Below, in pieces: positions 20,121-34,172 of a DNA stretch of 64,000 bases (its first letter is position 1; each line of letters opens with the position of its first letter). The translations under genes and the position numbers were made by a program. Location of the stretch: assembly GCA_024516155.1 (NCBI GenBank), contig JAJJXM010000101.1:1-64000 (forward strand). The letters run 5' to 3'. The notes beneath the pieces are model-generated. The model was not told where the DNA came from. It ran no database searches and worked only from the letters and a program-made list of their open reading frames with translations. Source of the stretch: Pyronema omphalodes (taxonomy: Eukaryota > Ascomycota > Pezizomycetes > Pezizales > Pyronemataceae).

Positions 20121-22424
20121 GTGTATCGCATTTGGAGGAGCTAGCCCTGGAAGTCGTTTTAGTCATTCCACTGAGTGGGACTAAGCGGTGAGAAATTATT
20201 AATTAACCGGAGGAAAAAATGATGTAATGTTCTGAATGTAATGATTTGTTTGGTGTTAGGATGGAATATTGTTATGCAATGTATAAAATATAACGCACAG
20301 GTGTGCAATTGAGGATGTTTGACCAGGATAATTTTGCTTTTGTGATATTGAATTACATACCGGTGTTGTAACCCAGTAAATTTTCCAAAATATGTTGACG
20401 ATCCATTACACCGGTAATGCGCAGCTGAAATTTACCACAAAGCCCTAATTAATCGTTCGATTATCGCCGATCATGAATGCGAACCCCTGATCGCATCGTC
20501 TCGGATCCACGGCACTTTATTAGGGCAAAGCTTCAGGAAGTTGCATAGTTGAATCCATGACGAGGTCTGGAAGCTGTAGTTAAAGACTGACCTTCGCCGT
20601 GTTGTTTTCTTCACCTCATATTCCGAAAAATTCCGTATGACTTCTCCAGGTACGAAATTTCTAGCCACCCTCCGATCGTAAAATTCATAGGTTTCTAAGA
20701 GAATCTCGGATTTTGGGATACTTCTGCATACGGCTGTCGGTGACCAGATGTTTGGGATTCGAGAATTTGGAGCTATGGAGTTTAGGGTGCACCCGTTGAA
20801 CCGTGCTCCCGAAAAAGCGTGGACCTGCATCGTTCGATCCAGGTAGCGGGGATCTGCGAGCGGTTGCGGAATTTACCGTTGGTTTTAAGTCCCTATTGCG
20901 GAAGGAACCTCTCTAACGAGTTGATGCGTAGAAGTTCTGGTGATGCATTTCGATTGTATGGCCGAGACATCCACGGTCAGAGTTCGCGCCTTAAGAAGAG
21001 AGCCTGTAGGCGTGCGGGTTTGAATGTTGCAGGACGGCCGATGCGTTGAAGTTGGTCTGGTCGGTTCAGATGGGAGAGAAACAGCGCGAGAGTACGCATA
21101 GCTAGCTGTTTGAACTGTGAAGGGAGTCGGTACACGGTTTACGGGTAACAAAACCGACGTCATGAACCGTCAATTAGGCTCGAACCGCGACTGTGGCGTA
21201 AAATCCACCATTTTGGCACACCGGGCAGATAAAATCGCCTACACACGGGTACATACTGAGTACATGCCGGTAACGACCAAATATCAGTTTCAAGATTCCA
21301 GTGGAGATAATCGAGTATTGCCGAGAGCGTGGCTTTGTCAGTGGTGAAGCTTGTGAAAGTGGAGTCTGGACAAGAGTGACGCGACATGGTACGAAGGTGG
21401 AGATGGAGAGCAAGCCCCCGTGACTGGAAGCTAATTCAACATACGTTCGATTCGCCACTGCTCCGTTCCTTTTTTGCAATTTGGATGCGACGTTGAGTTC
21501 TCTAGATCACTTAGGGTTTGGATCTGATGCCGGCATACTACCGGCATGCCGCATAACCGACGGAAATCTCCATCAAAACCAGCGGGGTAACAGGGATTAT
21601 ATATCGCATGGCTTACGGCTATGTATGTATCGCACTGTACTGCGCGCCGGTGAACTTGAGGCACGAACAATCCACCATCGCCATCCGCTTTTCCTTTCAA
21701 TCCATTACTACATTCGTTCACCGGCAACTCACGCAAGATCACCCCCCTCTATTGACCAATCTTTTAAGTGGCTTCATACATGTGGCAGCCTTTCAGAAGA
21801 CCGATATCCAGGAAACAAAATATACCAAACCTGCGAATGGCTCGACTTTTCATGTCCTCTCGAGAAGAGCTGCCGCATCTACATCCAATTACCTTGTTTT
21901 GAGGCTGCGGTTAGGTATTTTAGGCCTTCGAGAAAGATGCGATTTCTATCAGCACGTTGTCAGCGCCTTTTTCGCAGTGTGGAAGCAAAATTCACCACCG
22001 ATAACTGTGGATGGGAAACAAATGATTTACAAAGCTAGGAATATAAAATCACACGGGATGCGGAAGGAATTGGAATTTTTTACCGTGAAAACTTCTCTGT
22101 AAACAAGTATCGGTACTCAACTTATCAATTAAAGTTATTTGCGATATTGTACCTCCAGGCTATTCAGACACAGTAGAGCTTCAACATGTCACAAATGATC
22201 TGGATATACGCGAATCTTTTGGAGATGCCAAGTTGTTTAGCATAAGACTGAAGGAACGACCTAAGGATATAAATTCCGTTCTTACCAAGAGTTAGGTTTC
22301 CCATTACGAAAAGTCACATGTGAAAATCCACAGATCCCAGGCTATTCAACCGGAAATCATGATGAAAATGCTTGGTATTTTCGTCTGGTCGATATTTTAA
22401 ACAGTTTTCTGTTGATGCAAAGGC
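20121..22424. other. Gene-free stretch after the repeat-peptide gene
   Basis: The first part is presumably 3' UTR. Several 60-185-codon frames (for example 21,481-22,038) have no recognisable motif and no consistent codon bias that I can see. Around 22,145-22,290 a frame reads plausibly protein-like and may be the decayed 5' part of the HET relic that follows. Confidence 0.35.
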
Positions 22425-22439
22425 AGATTAGACCTACTT

Positions 22440-22960
22440 TACGCTGTCGTATGTGTGAAGACAGACTCAGCTGATGTTACATATGGCATTGGACAATAAG
22501 GATCAGTTGCGTGAAGAAAGGGTTCTTTCACAGAATGAGGATTTCAGTCATCAACCTATGCTATATTCAATCGAGGTTGTTGGGCCTATCGACGGCACGT
22601 AAAATCTGGGTGAATGTTTTGTTTATCATGCAGGATGACGACAATGAGAAAGCCAAGGTTATCAATCAAATGGATCTTATTTACAGTAATGCATTACTAA
22701 CAATTATCTCCGGATTAGAAGGCAAGGCGAATTCAGGGCTACTAGGCTCATTACCAGGATTCCGCAAAGTCGAGGGATTTGATACGGAAAAGAAGTTTGA
22801 CGCTCGGGATAGCATCACCGAGTCTGTGATAGCACGATGTCTTTCTGCGACTGAGATGAATAGATACATTTGGAATAGCCGCGGATATACTCATTAAGAA
22901 TGGTTCTTCTTCTCTTCATCCACATCAAAATAGGGTTTTACTGATGCGACATGAAAGCAT
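22440..22960 (+). pseudogene. Decayed HET-domain (heterokaryon incompatibility) gene
   Basis: HET-domain motifs appear in order across broken frames. First FTLSYV followed by TGA where the family has Trp-Gly (about 22,438-22,463). Then, after a frame change, IWVNVLFIMQDDDNEKA (family: YIWVDALCIxQDDxxEK), QMDLIYSNALLTII and GKANSGLLG. Then WNSRGYTH, TAA, EWFF (family: RGWTxQE), where the stop at 22,895-22,897 fits a C-to-T change of a Gln codon. Functional HET proteins trigger cell death after fusion of incompatible strains; this copy cannot be expressed whole. The ends of the relic are not determined. Confidence 0.65.
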
Positions 22961-25900
22961 GGTGTGATACACAGTGATGGAAGCCAAAAATTCCAGTGTT
23001 TTCTACTAAGATTTACCGCTTTACCAGTTACGCCTTCAGAACGATCCTCCAGCCATATATGAGACAGGTCTAACATTCAAAGACTGTCTTAGTGTTCGGA
23101 GAGTATTCAAGAAACGTTACACAGTTGTGCCTCTGCAACTTTTCTGTCCAGAAGGATATCTCGATGGCTCAGAACTTGACAAAAACTTATCAGCAGTTAT
23201 TCTTGTAACTTTTTTTTTTGAATCATCCATGGGCGGACTTTGCCGGTTCTTAACCACTGCAAGCATAAAGTGGAATTCGGTCAAGTCGGTAAGTGTAGCT
23301 ACGGATGTTCGCAAATCGAGCGATCCAGACACACCAGATATCATCCAAGAACTGATCTGCTTTTGTTGTACTCTAGCGTCACTGTTAAGTCACCTATCGG
23401 CGAAGGAGCAAAATTATGGTAATCAAGTTTCAAACAATAAAATGAACCCCGCACAGAAGTATGTACTTCTGTCGGCGGTGAAGAAAAATATTGACTTAAT
23501 TTTGATGGTCGATGAATGGCTGAATAGTTTGCTCCTGCTCACAACATTGTGGTGATTGTTAGACTTCCCAGTAACAAATGGGGCAAACTTGGAATGCTGG
23601 ATTGTTTGCATGTCATGCTCATTCCGTGCGGGGGGATATAGCATATCATATTGAAATGTAATCCATTTCTGAGAACGTTCGGGTTGGTGCGGAACCTGAA
23701 TAGAAGCTGGTTCAGCCAGGCTAACAGTGATGCCTCGGCGGAAATGTCGAGTGATTTGTTGTGGTAGACTTTTTGACCGGGACAAAAGAAAGGGAAATTG
23801 GCATGTTACGCTTATTATTTCGATACAAAAATGTCGAGATCTTGTTTTATTGTAATTTTCAATACGAAACGATAATATTCAATGCTGAATGTTCGAATAA
23901 CTTTGTTGTAACATGCACTTATTCACTGCATCATACGATAATCACTTGTAATGTCAGCCCTCATGCAATGGACAAAATATAAACGCTTACCCGCCACCAC
24001 ATACCTTGAACTCGTATTCCGACCTGTTTCAAATATAATCTTGCTCGGTTGATGTTGAGCGATACTTCTCTTTACCTTTTCTCTCTCCAATTCTTACATC
24101 ACGGCATCGCGAGTGCAACACTATGTCTCACTCTGATGATATCGCCCCCAAGTCCAGTGGCGATGATATTCTGGCTGCAATTATCAACAGATCAGCCAAT
24201 CACTGCGTTAAAAACTTCTGTAAAGCGCTGTACGGAACGCCAGGATCGAACGTCCTGGCAGACTGGTACTGGTATCCGTATCATTATAGGCACTCCTGGA
24301 CTTCCGGTCAATATCAGCAACTATTCCTTTTACCCATATCATATCCAGTATAACGGAGAGAATTAAATTCTCTGAGACTCAATAAAATCTGTATGACGAT
24401 ATAAAAATACGCATTTCATTGACTACGACAACCATCGCCTTTTGAATATTCCGAGACTGTTGCAGCCGAAACATCCAGTCTTCACCAAGCCCAGTTATCA
24501 TATCAATATTCAAAGCAATATGACAGGCATTACGCACGCACGTCCAAAAGATACGTGCTGTTAAAGGAACAGAAACAGCCTCAGTATTTATCAGCGGTGG
24601 GAGGTATATAATCTCTTAGCAGATAACCTAAGCGCGTTAGATGCAACGGAGCCACTCCATAGCTTCAGAAACTTGGAAAAAGAATCAGGTAAAAAGTGTA
24701 AAAATTGAGGGCTACTGCTGTTTATGGGGATGTATTGTAGTTTTATTTATCACAGACGAAATATGCATACGCGTATCACATACAGTCACTCGGGATTGCT
24801 TGGCTTGAGTCACAGATGATAACTCGTCATAATTGGGTGCCACAATCTCCCGCTTCCGATTCTTACGGAATTGTTTACCAATCAATAGGGAATTTTACAT
24901 GCTTCTCCCGGGGTCTTCTGTTACCCTCTATACCGTTCGTATGTATCGAACGTTAAGCACCTATGCCCATCGTTTTGTCTGTAACTCAGTGATTCACAGA
25001 TCAACCATTCAGAGGGCTTAATGCACTCTTTCTTCCGTAGCTATCAATACTTTTCCACATCTATTTCATATGTTTCTTTCCTCTATGCAATCTGACATAC
25101 CTCCTTAGTTCGTCTTTGCCAAAATCACAATTCTTCTTAACCCAACAACTATCGCCTCAGTCAAGCCTATAATACCAAAGTTAGTATGACATTTCCGGAA
25201 AATCCCTCTTTTACGATAGCTTCACATATAGTCAGAGATATAGCCTAAAGCGTTATACCAGTATCCATAGCTAAGCCCCCTCTCCCGCAGTCGCATCGAA
25301 AGCTTAGTATCATTTCCTGAGGTGCAGTACCAACAATTACCGAAAGTCCGAGTGTATCAGTCTTTATTCTTCTATAAATTTTCTCATCGAAAACCGAGCT
25401 GGGAGTACTATTTCAGTTCCAGGTGTACTTTCAGTATATCTTGGTTTATGCTAAAGGCAATACTAATTGTGGGAGCATGATTTTCGTTGTCATATATTGA
25501 CCGGTATTTCCATGTACCTGCTGACTACTAAACAGAGGACGAAGGAGAATGGATGCGTTGTTAGGAAGTATGTAGCTTCCAGTCTGGAAGTTTAGGTTTT
25601 GAGATTACATATGTAGTAAATGTGTCAATGATTGGGGTATAACGTGGTATCTGACTGCTTCTTTTCTACTTGTCGTATGTAACGCCAATGTTGATATAAA
25701 ATTCGGAGGTAAAAAATGATATCGGCAAAGAAGGAAGGTTAAGTAAGGTACGTTCGGAGATGGATTTGCTTTGCTGTCTTCTTTAATCATCTGTTTCGAC
25801 TATCTGCTTATTTCTACTTGAAATGTTATTTAATTCACTGGTGATCTCATATCCTTTCTTACATAGTGAAACCTCTCTACAATAATCTGTTCCACAAGAC

Positions 25901-28900
25901 GGCCGTACCCTTTACAAACGATATCCTTACATAGAGGGCTTAGTGCGAGTGATTCCTGAGATTCGTAGCTCTCGGGTTGGGGCGAAGTTTTCGTTCCTCG
26001 AACTCCAAGCTCTTCTCAACATCGAAGGTGTATCTTCAGCTGCACCTTTGTATGAGACCACTATACAGACTTTTCGTGTTTTCTTGGCGCTATTCATATG
26101 TAAAAAACGATATTTCTCATAAAAATTGTCCAGACCGTCGGCAGTATACTTGTGTAGAGAACATTCTTTTATACGATATTCTTGTAAAAGAATTTCACTG
26201 TATATAAAATCAAATTTGACTCTTTCTAGATTACGGTGCATATTAGTCATGCTTCATCACTCGTTTGCGATTAGTGAGTCATCCTCAATAATGTTTTTTA
26301 TTCAACAAGTGTGTGTATAAAAGGCTTCCCTAAGAATCTCTTCTATAGATTATAAGCAAATATCTCGTTAATAATATGGTTAACACAACCTAATTCGTTT
26401 ATGTTTCCAATGATACCGTCAGCAGCTCCGTGACCTAAGGTACTTACTGATACCTCCTCTTGCCCACCTACCTTGATTCTCCAGAGTCTATAACCACATC
26501 AAACAAACCTTCAATCAACACCCAACTCTCGCAGCAACGGATGCAACACACCTCATGCCCGCTCCATCAGACATTCCCCCGTGTTTCCGAAAGTCCTATC
26601 CAGCACCTAAAGTCACTTAACAAAAACCGCAATATTTCCCCGCAGTACGGAGGTACCTCCGTCTATGTATTTATCGCCAACTCACTCTCCATCATCAAAA
26701 AACATCTTTCCCTATCAACGAATAAAACACCCTCTTTTTCCGCACACGTGGGCACTTCTCTTCCTCACCATAGTTGAACTAGAAAAACTTCACCATGGGT
26801 TTTCCTACGGTACATAAGCGCCATTAGAAACTTTATACCCTTGTACATATTTATGTACGGTTCAGATGTATGTTACCAGATGTTTCAAAATCACCTGTTC
26901 CTGCAGATAAAAACTTCCAGGGTCCCGCTTGGCACTATGAAGATCCATGGAAACATTTAAGTTTCCTGCGGGAAAGAGAAACAAATCTATCCAAGGAAAC
27001 CCCGGGAAACAACATCCACCCACCAAATTCACTATCGTATCAAGCTAGATTAGATGCCTGCATGCAGGCAGCAGAACAAAGCACATGGTATATAGGCTGG
27101 CATGGTATGATATGGTATGGTATGGATGCCTGGATGGATGTATGTATGCAGGTTTGGTTGCTGTTTGTAGATCTGTTTTCGAAGCTTCTGCGGTGAGCGG
27201 GGATGAGGTTTGTAGAGGTCTACGTACGTACCTGCCGCCAAATTGGTTTAGTTTTTTTGGCCCTTCCCTTGACTTCCAAAAGCGGGGTAAGTTGTTTAGT
27301 ACTTTAGCTTGGTATACATAGGTACTTCCTGTATGCTATCTTGTAGCTAAACAAGTTCCATATGTAATTCAAGGTTACCTCGCTTATGGGAGCAGAAAAC
27401 GTATGCCATGCCGTTTCTATGTACATACAAGTTTACAGGTCGTCACAGATATTTCTAGGTTCATGTTCTTATGGTGGGCTTATTTATGGCTGATTTGAAA
27501 TGTGATGATGATGACGATGGGGTTCAAGACTTTTTTTTTTGTTTTGCCGTGGTGGATCATCTGGGGAAACATCGGCACGGCTTGGATGCTCCACATGCTC
27601 TAAAGGGATCAACGGCCAAGAGAAATCCTTCTTGCAGCTTGCTGAATGTGATGGAAGACGAAAGTTGGTATGTACATGGAACTAGAAGGATGAAATTCTG
27701 GCGGTGAAGAAAAGAAGGAAGGAAGTAAGGTATCTTGTGATGAGCAGCGGGTATTCCATTGTCGATCAGTGAAGAATTTTATGGATGATTCCGTCGAAGG
27801 TCCAGAGAAAGAAGGTGATGAAAAACAAAGGGCAGGTAGCCTTGATTCAAATTCCTTCGATACTGAACTCACGTACGGAGGAAATTCTTGAAGGTTTATG
27901 TATCGAATTACTGAAATTAAGGGGGCTGATCAAATGTATGACTCGGCTCAGGAAGTTTTTGCTGTCCGCAGAAATGTCTCTTCGGACAACGTCCACGGCC
28001 AGCCTACTCCGATGCCGAGCCACAACGTGTTTGGTGCCTCGTACTTCCGGGCTAAATGAATCAACGAGGCTGGCGGTGGATGCGGTGGTGGTATGATGTG
28101 CCGGTTGCTCCGATATCATCCGGTTACGTACGTACAAACCTTATGATTTTATCCACAGTTGGTAGCGACAGCTTCCGTTACGCCTCAAGTGATCTTTTGC
28201 GGCGTATCAAGTACATAACCACCGGGTGGACATCTAGACACATATAATCACTCGATTACGATGTTTCCTTGAAGAGGTTTTATGATTTTTGACCGCGAAA
28301 GGCAATTAAGTAATTGCTCGTGCGACCCTTAACTTCCGAATTATAGTGATCAACATGAAAACTCTGCGATGCCGCGATGCCTGTCTATCACTTCATCTTC
28401 TACGTCGCATGATTCGTTATTAATACCCAAAGACATGGTACCACTGGATGATTTACGCATGCAGTCAGCATACAGATCCTGCTTGAATGGATCTAACCAC
28501 CTGAGAGGGTCCGCTTCTAAGCCCTGCAGCTCACAACATGACATCTCAAACGTATGGATAACATAAAGAGGGGTAAAGTTTGAGAGTGGGGGAGTCCATA
28601 AAATTGACACACCGCGGTTACCGTTTCACAAAAATCAGGTTCACAGTTGGCGCGTGGTTATGAGCATGAGATTTTATCGTATCGTCTGTAAGAGATATAT
28701 ATCCAATTATCGGTGGCGGGAGAATCACCACGTGGGGTAAAATATGCGACGAAAACATTCCCAGAACCTGCAAGCAACCTTCTGGACGCGATAGCCTTTC
28801 CAACAGATACGCGTCCCTTCTCGACCTATCCACCTCCAAGAATCTTCAGGAACAAGCAGTATCCACGTGTAGATCTAGAAGCCCATTTTCTCGCTTCCAT

Positions 28901-31900
28901 CAAAGCAACTTTTCACCCCCGTACCAAAACGCCGTGTTGACGGTCAAGGAACAGAAAAAAAAAACTTGCCGGCTGGTTGATAGCAATGCCGAGATATTTG
29001 CTAACCACCAACCCTTGATGCCGAGCCGATCTTTTCAACGATAAAAATGCAAGGCTGACCACCTTCCGATCCCGATACCGGGAGTCCATACCAATGCCGA
29101 GCTTTCTTGGGGGGGCTTAAGTATCGCACAGCCAATGAAAACATGCAATTCTGCACGGGAGCCAAGTTGTACCTGCGATTGGAGAGGTCCTTGGGGTCAC
29201 GGCTAGATTAGGTCGAATTTCGACGATCGATCCACACTAACATGGATCATTACGATGTTTTGCTGTTAGCCTTTTTAGAGACACACACCTTCGAAGACGT
29301 TCGGTGAACTCCTCAGATCCCACTAGTGATGTCTAACTTTCCTCGCTTGACTCCGAAACTACGCAGAAACAACGGTACCTGATACACGTGCAGCTGGTGA
29401 TGCTCTCCTGGTGATCAACTTCAGGCGGAGATTTTAACAAGGGCCATACCGGTGAGAAGGGAATGCAGGCTGCTTATATCTTCAGTCCCTGCTGATATTT
29501 TTGATAGCGTCTCGCTTGGCAATTGAAGATTCCACTGAGTTGTCTTCGAGAAACCGAAGATATGGTTCCCGAGGTTAGCTGGTGGTTAGTTAACTTCTCC
29601 AAGGGGATCAAAGGAAGCCACAGACGTAGGCTGTAGCTGGAGGGCTGTAGAAATCTTCCGGTTTGTTTGCTTCAAGCTCGTCATTTGAAATGCATATCTA
29701 TCAATCCTGATAGGCAAATATTAGGGATCTCCAAGATTGTCGATTAGAGACAACAGCTGGGCTGACGATGTGCGATGGCACTCGATTTTACATCATCAAA
29801 GCTATGAGATGAGAATGTTGATCCCTAAAGATATGAAAGCATTGACAGTCCTTAATTCTCGATGCCTCGGTGAAGTCATTTGGACATCCTTTGAAACATC
29901 GCTTTCGGTTTTGGCCTGGATGTCTCGCTTGATATTTTTTCATCCGTGCGCAGCCTTCGTCATCATGGCTGTGAAGTTTCAAATTGTATCAGGTGGTGTG
30001 TCTCATCCTCAGCTCTAAAATTCCATCTCCGAACCTTCACTTCACTCCCCTTCACCGGAAACCACCTTCCATCTAGCGCACGAGATTTTCCGAGCAAAAA
30101 AAGGGATCTGCAACCAAACCGTGCCAGACATGACGCCAATCTGGGAAGTAACTCGTCTGCCCTTCACCATATGCTGCAAACTATTCCCAATTAAGGAGTC
30201 ATTCAAGCTTGTCATGATAGACCTTGATACAGACACCTTCTAAAGCTTCCGTCCATACACGGGTACCTGTTCTAGAGGTGTTTCTCTGTATCCAGGAGTG
30301 AAGACCGGCCATATCCAAAGGTGAGTCGACATGTTCCATAACTTGTGGCGAGGCGAGGTCCTTGAACTTTCTTTTTTGCCTCCGCATAAAAAATCATAAG
30401 CCCTAGACAGGTTCTGCACAACCTTTCACCTACCAGTCTCAAATCTGGAGGAATCTGGCGGCTCGGCGGGAGAGCTCTTGCAAGCGAGAGAGCGTGGATG
30501 TTACACGATGACGAGGCGACGTAGGGTGTTGTACCACCCATTTCTGAACCAATGATTTCGCGTTCCTCTGGCACGTTCGGTGGTACAAAAGATGTGGACC
30601 GACCCCCCTCCCACCCTCCCCCCTCCCCTTCATCAACCCACCCTGCTCTCCCGCCATAAGCTAATCGGAAAACGTTTTCGCTGCTGCGGTAGCTAGCTGG
30701 ACCTCCATCGTGTTCCGCTCACCTCGTAGAGCTCGCTAACTAAAATAGCTTAGTATCCGCCCTAGACGCTTTTGATACCTTCCAAGCATTCCAAGCCAAT
30801 GCCCAGAGCTGCCAAGAGCCAAATAGCCCCACAATTGAACCATCAACGACAAATGAAAGTTAACCCACCTTCCAAAACATAAAAAACTCTCTCTTGGCAA
30901 AGATACTATGATACAGAGACTTTATGTTCCAAGCTGCACTCGGGTACTGGTTGGCTTGGAGACTTGATAATGACTGCATTCGTGTATGGCGAACCAATGG
31001 GGTGCTATGAAGGTTGGGCGTGGGAAGCGCAGGTGTGGCGGAAAGAAGCAGGAAATATACCGCCGAGCCAGAGAAATTCGGAGATGCCGTAGAAACTGCA
31101 GAGTAATGATATGGATGAGAGAGCTTCAGTATGAGAAGTATGGAATGCTTCACAGGAACTCTGGTGCTGTTTCAACTGGGTTAGGTTTCTGTATTTGCGG
31201 AGCTTCGGTTACACTTTCTTTTGGGCTGCAGCGAACGGAGCGATCGACGACGGAAAGCGGGAGGGGCAAAAACTGCTTTCGTGGGGCCCTTCGCCAGAGA
31301 AACGTCCTGGGAATATTTTGAATTTTGGGTAACGCCACACCACACGTGCGCTGCGGCTGGAAACTGACTGCGCCTGGCAACATACTCGTCGGGTTGCTAC
31401 CGAATGCCCTGTTGGTTACAGCGCTTGTGCTACACCGCAATTAACTTTAACTCTACTCGATAAAGTAGGAGCAGTCTTTTGGGTTAGAAGGAAACTAAGA
31501 TCTAGATCAATGCTGTCGTGATATGGTTGCTATGGTGGCATAGTCTAAATCCTTAATGTTGAAGATAATTCAATATCGTGTGTTCCAAAGAATTATGCAG
31601 CATGTATGAGGTATTCACAGCAGCAGGTTTCAGCAACAGGGTCTCAGGTCCTGGTATGACGAGCAAAGGCGGTTGCCATTATACTCGGAGAATTGGAAAA
31701 TTACCTTGAAAACCAACAACACCACAAGCAACAGCCGCCAAATACAGCGTCTTGCGTGAAGATACTCCAGCCCACCCTTCGCCCCTCCCCCGCCGATGGT
31801 ATCATGCCCCCATCACCACCTGCAAATCCGCAAATCCAACCAACTAGATCTCTATTTCGACTGTGTGGTCGCATTGCCCTAGTGTGTCAGGATTCCGGTT

Positions 31901-31926
31901 AGACTATCGCAATATATCTCGCGGTA
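22961..31926. other. Long gene-free region (about 9 kb)
   Basis: I examined this block for domains, tRNAs and long frames and can support none. Frames of 60-110 codons on both strands look like chance. Short low-complexity patches occur (for example TGGTATGG-type repeats near 27,090-27,150). It could hold diverged transposon or gene remains that need similarity search. Confidence 0.35.
31343..31348. promoter_or_regulatory. CACGTG E-box, candidate NUC-1/Pho4-type site
   Basis: CACGTGCG lies about 950 bp before the phosphate permease ATG. Fungal phosphate-starvation activators of the Pho4/NUC-1 bHLH family bind CACGTG, and PHO-4/PHO89-type permeases are classic targets. The single distant copy is weak evidence; the hexamer also occurs elsewhere in the window. 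Confidence 0.25.
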
Positions 31927-32277
31927 ATGGGGGTCTCAAAACCGTTCCTCTTGGCGAACGACGACCCCGGCAATCCTACCTCGCTCCTGGCCTCCCCTGC
32001 GATTTCGCCCGTCGTGCGGAATAGTCCACAACGTGGTAACGCTTCTCGTCTCACTGGGCCAGAGGAAAGTTTGGATGGTGTGGCGGCAAATATGCAATCC
32101 CCCATAAATAATCCTATAGTCCCCCGGGGAGATTCTCTTCTTCGTCGCTATCACCACCGCTCACTCCTCCGAGTAACTTCAATCAACCGGGTGGATCTTC
32201 CCTCGACGACAGCTACAACAGCTGCCAGCAACCTTTCGACAGAGTCGATCGACTTCCTTGTTACAGCTCGACGCTGA
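31927..32277 (+). other. Possible upstream ORF in the phosphate permease leader (116 codons)
   Basis: An ATG frame of 116 codons ends 24 nt before the permease ATG. The product is Ser/Pro/Asn-rich with no known domain. If the transcript begins upstream of 31,927 and is not spliced here, the uORF would restrict translation of the permease. It may instead be promoter DNA or be removed by a 5' UTR intron. Confidence 0.25.
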
Positions 32278-32301
32278 ACAAACCCCAAAACCACCATCAA
32301 G

Positions 32302-34172
32302 ATGGCCGCCCTTCCCCAGTATGACTGGATCTTCGCCCTCGGTATGATCTTTGCGTTCTTGGTAAGTTTTTCCGGCCCGATTCTCCCAGTCTTTCGGCAA
32401 TATATTTTCGGGATGCTAATATCGGCTTCAGGACGCATGGAACATCGGAGCTAACGATGTCGCGAACTCTTTCGCTACTTCCGTCTCTTCCCGGTCTCTC
32501 ACCATGAGACAGGCGATGATGATCGCCACTGTCATGGAGTTTACTGGAGCTGTCACTGTTGGAGCTCGTGTCTCCGACACTATCCGTACCAAGATTGTCG
32601 GTGTTGATGCCTTCGTTGACCAACCTGCTGTGCTTGCGTTGGTGAGTTTTATCTATCAAACCTTAATTTTCCGAATATAAACTAATGACTTCATAGGGAA
32701 TGTTGTGCGCTTTGGTTGGTTCTTCTACCTGGCTTACTATCGCTACTTCCATCGGTCTTCCTGTTTCCACTACCCACTGTATCACTGGTGGAGTCATCGG
32801 TTTTGGAATCGCTACCGTTGGAGCCAGCGGAGTTTCTTGGTCCTGGAACGACAAGGGAGTCGCACAAATTGTTGCTTCCTGGGTTATTGCCCCCGGTATT
32901 GCCGGATCCTTCGCTGCCATTATCTTCTTGGTCACCAAGTACGGAGTCTTGAAGCGTTCCAACCCTCTCAAGTGGGGTTTCGTCATGGTCCCCATTTACT
33001 TCGGATTGACCTCTGCTATTCTTACCATGTTGATTGTCTGGAAGGGAGCTGCTTCCCTTGACCTTGACGACTGGGGTGCGGCTCAGATCGCCGGATGCAT
33101 CTTCGGTGTTGCCGGTGGTGTTGTCCTCTTGGTCGTTCTCTTCTTCTTGCCCTGGTTGCACCGTAAGCTCGCCATGGACGACTGGACCATCCGCTGGTAC
33201 CACCTTTTCCTTGGTCCCATGCTTCTCAAGCGCGGTCCCGTCCCCGACCCTCCTGAGGGAGTCAACATCCAGATCGTCCAGGACTACTACGCCGGTCACG
33301 CTACCCGTGAGGACCTCGAGGCCATGCGCCTTGACGAGGCCACCATTGCCAACATGGAGCACTTCAAGGCCACCAAGGAGGCTCAGCTTAACGGTGCCGA
33401 GACCAACGCTCACGGAGTTACCAAGGAGGCCCACGTTTCTGATGGAAAGGCTCTTGAGGATGTTGAGAAGGAGGATGTCGGCCCCTGGTACTTGCCCAAG
33501 AACCTTCCCGGAGCTCTCTGGAAGGCTTTCATGCACGGAGTCGACAAGGACATCATTGCCGAGCAGGCCCGTGGAGGATCTCGTCTTGCTGGAGACATTC
33601 TTGACATGCACGCTCGTGCTGCCCACTTCGACAACAAGGCTGAGCACTTGTACTCTTTCCTCCAGGTTTTGACTGCTGCTACCTCCTCTTTCGCCCACGG
33701 AGCCAACGATGTCTCCAACGCTATCGGTCCTCTCTCCACCATCTACCTCGTCTGGGACTCCGGCCACATTGCCAAGAAGTCTCCCGTCCCCATCTGGGTT
33801 CTCTGTTACGGAGGAGCTGGTATCGTCATTGGTCTCTGGACTTACGGATACAACATCATGCGCAACCTTGGTAACCGTTTGACTCTCCAGTCTCCCACCC
33901 GTGGATTCTCCATGGAGCTCGGATCCGCCATCACTGTCGTCATGGCTACCCGTCTTGCCCTTCCCGTCTCTACCACTCAGTGCATTGTCGGAGCCACCAT
34001 GGGTGTCGCTCTTTGCAACGGTGACTACAAGGCTCTCAACTGGCGCATGGTCGCCTGGTGTTACTCTGGATGGTTGTTGACCCTCCCCATTGCCGGACTT
34101 ATCTCTGGATGTTTGATGGGAATCATCATCAACGCTCCTCACTGGAGTGGACCCGCTGCCGCAGCTGTCTAA
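32302..34172 (+). CDS. PHO-4/PHO89-type phosphate:cation symporter (two introns)
   Basis: Exons 32302-32361, 32432-32641 and 32697-34172 give 581 aa. Introns are 70 and 55 bp, both phase 0, with GTAAGT or GTGAGT donors and CTAAT branch sites. The protein shows the duplicated inorganic-phosphate transporter (PiT) signature: GANDVANSF (26-34) and GANDVSNAI (425-433), plus PVSTTH (112-117) and PVSTTQ (513-518), set in many hydrophobic segments and split by a long hydrophilic loop (roughly 240-410). The best match by memory is the high-affinity Na+-coupled phosphate permease of the plasma membrane (Neurospora PHO-4, yeast Pho89). The length and conserved motifs suggest a working gene. Phosphate-starvation control is expected from the family; the local evidence is one CACGTG site. 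Codons are strongly biased, fitting high expression. Confidence 0.95.

Noticed and set aside
18805..20184. Leu/Ser/Pro-rich frames overlapping the repeat-peptide gene
   Set aside because: They are alternative frames of the tandem repeat without signal peptide or conserved sites.
21481..22038. 185-codon plus-strand frame
   Set aside because: Composition and lack of motifs suggest chance; overlapping frames of similar length exist on both strands.
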